This document shows, piece by piece, positions 61,705 through 64,000 of a stretch of DNA of 64,000 nt. The stretch is from Rhodotorula mucilaginosa. Taxonomy: Eukaryota > Basidiomycota > Microbotryomycetes > Sporidiobolales > Sporidiobolaceae. The notes beneath the pieces were generated by a model. That model saw only the letters and a list, made by a program, of their open reading frames with translations, made no database searches and was not told where the DNA came from. The stretch is from contig CP137869.1 of assembly GCA_034406715.1 (NCBI GenBank), positions 496,001 through 560,000 on the forward strand, read 5' to 3'. Numbering within the stretch: the first letter of the stretch is position 1; each line of letters begins with the position of its first letter. A program made the translations under genes and the position numbers.

Positions 61705-62212
61705 GTGAGTGTTAACCTTTCCCACAGCCTCTACAAGTTGCTTGATGGCTGGCTGACTATGGGATGGCTCGCCAAGCCCAAACCCCTGAGTATTCTCACG
61801 ATTGACTTGGAAGCTAATAGCAGATATGCGCGCGCAAATCAACAACGACGTTCGGAGTTGAAACGAGCGTCAGAAGCAGGTCACCCAGTTGCACGCTCAC
61901 TTGGGTTACAGTACCAGCCAATGGCTCGTGGGCACAATGCTCTTTCGCCGTTCGTCTTTGGGACCGGCCGTCGCCGCGGTGCGGTGATATGAAGGGTGAC
62001 CCTCAGCCAATCCTCACACATCCTGGATTACGGACCTGGTTCTGGTCCATCTCACCCGCAACCAACGCTGGCAGCACTGCAGTAGAGATGGATATGGTGT
62101 GAGGTGGCATGTTAAAAGCTTTTGACTCTGAAACAACGAGAACTTGGTGAACCCAAGCGATACCGCTCCCGCTGCCCACTTACGAGGAGGCATTCCCTTC
62201 TGAAATACACAC
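61705..62212. other. Downstream of the duplicated-exon gene
   Basis: Holds a possible read-through end (to 61992) or a decayed third exon: around 61850-61970 one plus frame reads NERQKQVTQLHAHLGYSTSQ and WLVGTMLFRRSSLG but is preceded in frame by a TGA. Less GC-rich than the rest of the window. Confidence 0.35.
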
Positions 62213-62600
62213 TTATCTGCAGGATGACAGCTCAAGGAGGCAAAGTGAGCGCAATAAGGGTACAGGGCAATCGCAGTCTTCCGTGAAACTCTCGCTCATC
62301 CTTGGCTGCAGCGCCAGAACGAGCTTCTGGATACTCAGCTTGTCCTCCTGCGCAATCTCATGGAGGTTCAAGTCCCTGTCCTTGCCATCTTTGCCGCTGT
62401 CAAACACCTCAAGGCTGAAGATGCCGCGGAAACCGGTTTGAAGCACGGCGCGGGTGACCTTCTTGAAGGGCGAGTATTAGCCGCTGGCGTGAGGTAAAAG
62501 GTCGATACGCTTTGCTCCATTGGCCGTGCGGATGCAGCTTGTCAATGTTCCTGTCCTCCAGAGGCAGTTTGACCTTGTACACATCCGAGATCCGGTAGAA
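62213..62600 (-). pseudogene. Fragment like a fungal TIM-barrel isomerase / 3-dehydroshikimate dehydratase
   Basis: On the minus strand, 62213-62453 reads VTRAVLQTGFRGIFSLEVFD, SGKDGKDRDL, NLHEIAQEDKLSIQKLVLAL, close in style to the C-terminal block (L-x-x-GY-x-G-x-x-SLEVFN) of xylose-isomerase-like TIM-barrel enzymes such as fungal 3-dehydroshikimate dehydratase. Just upstream (about 62510-62600) is ISDVYKVKLPLEDRNIDKLH in a frame that needs a splice to join. The N-terminal barrel strands and metal ligands were not found up to 63 kb, so this is probably a partial or decayed gene; undetected introns could hide more. Confidence 0.35.
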
Positions 62601-62922
62601 ATTGCTAGGACTCGTTCTGCAGACTCGTCTCGCTCTCGCTCCTTCAAGGCCTTGTTTCCAGATCTAAGTCCTCTTCACTCGCTCGCTTTTCATTCGAACC
62701 CTCGCTGACTTGATCTCTCTCCCTAGACTACTACCATACTCTCGGGCTCAAGATCAAGACGACGACACGTTATTCGGATGAGGCGGCAAGTGGAGGTTGG
62801 AGGAGGATCTCGGGCGCACTTTGTCGTAGCTCGCCCTCGGGCTCCCCTTCCTTTTCTTCTTCACCGCTCATATCTCGCAATCTACGCTCGATTCAGTGTT
62901 ATTGTTGAGTGTCTCTCTACGG

Positions 62923-63539
62923 TCATTTCCCTGTCAGCAGAGTAGCCTCATCTCGCATCCGCTTGAGACGAGTGCCCTCTGCAGAAATAGATCTTGTCGC
63001 CAGGGAATTGGTTTGCGCCATCTCCTCAAGCGACGAGCGTTGGAACGGAGGCTCTTCGTCCAACGCCGCTTCGACGAGTCCATCCTCGCGTGTCGGATCT
63101 GCCCATTTGGCACCGGAGATTTCGATCGAATTGGGGATGTAGCCAAGGTTGTCGCGGTCGACCGCCTCGGTGAGCTGCCACGCCCGTCGCCTGCTTCCAG
63201 GCGGGCGCGTGCGTCGACCCTGCGAGCATTGGCGCTTGGAGTCAACACGCAGCCAGGGTAGGCAGCCGTTGAGAGAGAGCTGAGCCAAAAGTGTGAAAGC
63301 GGGCAGAGAGAAGAGCTCACAGCACCAGTTTTCGTACGCAACTCGAAAGCCCTCCTCCACACCTTGAGACGTTCACAGGTTTTCCGGACGTCCTGCACCA
63401 GCTTGTCTTGTTTCTTGTCGATGTTTTTCGGCATCGGAGCGCGCCAGGAAGCTTTGTGTGGCGTCGGAGCAGCCCTTCCGGCATTCTGTTCAGGCAAACG
63501 ACGGACGGACGAACCTGCCGTGGGCCCTATCGCCGTCAT
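62923..63539 (-). CDS. Unknown 171-aa basic protein
   Basis: Two exons close in frame: 63321-63539 (73 codons) and 62923-63219 (99 codons with TGA), joined by a GTGAGC...CTCGCAG intron. It starts MTAIGPTAGSSVRRLPEQNA and continues MPKNIDKKQDKLVQDVRKTC, ERLKVWRRAFELRTKTGA, then AVDRDNLGYIPNSIEISGAK, WADPTREDGLVEAALDEEPP and SLEEMAQTNSLATRS. The first part looks helical and basic, the second acidic. No family recognised. ATG 63434 is an alternative start. It lies in the orphan stretch at the right edge. Confidence 0.45.
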
Positions 63540-64000
63540 GCTTCGGCTGCACCTGTCGACCTGATGAACACGGCGTCCCATTCCTTGCTCGCTTCCGACA
63601 ATCCTTCAGGACTTTTTGAGGTGTTCCTTCTCGCGTTTCGGCTTGATCTCCTTCTCTGTCACCTAGCACAGCGTATTGAAATTGTCCCCGGCGACAACCT
63701 CGTCCCTGGACGCGCTTGCGTGGACCAACGAGTTGCGGATACTTAAACCGTTCGGAGAAGGCCGGTGCGCGTGATCACGGGGTGGAGCCAAGCTGGTGGC
63801 CGACAAGAATGGAAACGGCGTCCAGCGGATTGGTGAGCGTCCGGAGGGGGTGAAAAGACCACCCGAGGCGTAGACGAAACCCAGCTGAGCAAAACTGTGA
63901 ACGTGATCGAGCACAAGAGCGGTCGGGGGTCGGGAAACGAGCAGTATCCGCGTGTCCGCTCCGGGTGAAACGGCGCGCTGCACCGAAGGAGGGTGCCGCC
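63540..64000. other. Right edge of the window
   Basis: No supported gene; open frames on both strands have no splice logic or recognisable motif. It may be upstream sequence of the 171-aa gene or part of a gene beyond the edge. Confidence 0.35.

Overview
The window is nuclear DNA of a GC-rich fungus. Protein-coding genes sit close together on both strands, most are cut by many short introns (about 50-110 nt, GT...CTGAC/CTAAC...AG), and codon use is strongly C/G-ending. The gene complement (Zn2Cys6 factor, CSC1-type channel, Cpk1-like MAP kinase, L-fuconate dehydratase, RGS/RAX1-like protein) together with this intron density suggests a basidiomycete yeast, most likely Pucciniomycotina of the Rhodotorula/Rhodosporidium/Sporobolomyces kind. 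That taxon is an inference from style, not from a marker gene.

Layout. 1-10.7 kb: 3' end of a BCD1-like snoRNP factor, L-fuconate dehydratase, a PITH-domain protein, a SAM methyltransferase with a GC-AG intron, a Fus3/Kss1/Cpk1-class MAP kinase and dynactin subunit 6. 10.8-14.7 kb: an orphan-gene patch around an intron-containing tRNA-Trp(CCA), with a 310-aa unknown protein and a second, worn copy of its C-terminal exon. 14.8-25.6 kb: COQ3, tubulin cofactor B, AMP deaminase and a CSC1/TMEM63-type channel. 26.4-36.2 kb: a disordered 613-aa protein, the PP1 catalytic subunit, TFIIE-alpha and a HAD phosphatase. 36.6-45.2 kb: a Zn2Cys6 transcription factor whose zinc cluster is split over microexons, proteasome ATPase RPT2 and a RAX1-like RGS membrane protein. 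45.2-60.2 kb: a UBE3D-type protein apparently fused to a long N-terminal region, a Ser-rich protein, a bestrophin-like channel, cystathionine gamma-synthase, a 117-aa gene with a split start codon, and splicing factor PRP40. 60.2-64 kb: orphan material, including a gene made of two tandem duplicated exons, a fragment resembling a TIM-barrel isomerase/dehydratase and a 171-aa unknown gene.

The recognised genes are mostly unlinked housekeeping functions (splicing, transcription, proteasome, signalling, quinone and methionine synthesis). I see no biosynthetic cluster, transposon, CRISPR array or rRNA. The unusual content is in gene structure (introns at start codons, 8-15 nt exons, GC donors, exon duplication, a probable fusion) and in the two orphan patches. 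Splice sites were read by eye from consensus, frame and family similarity; where exon lengths closed in frame I give them, otherwise boundaries are approximate.
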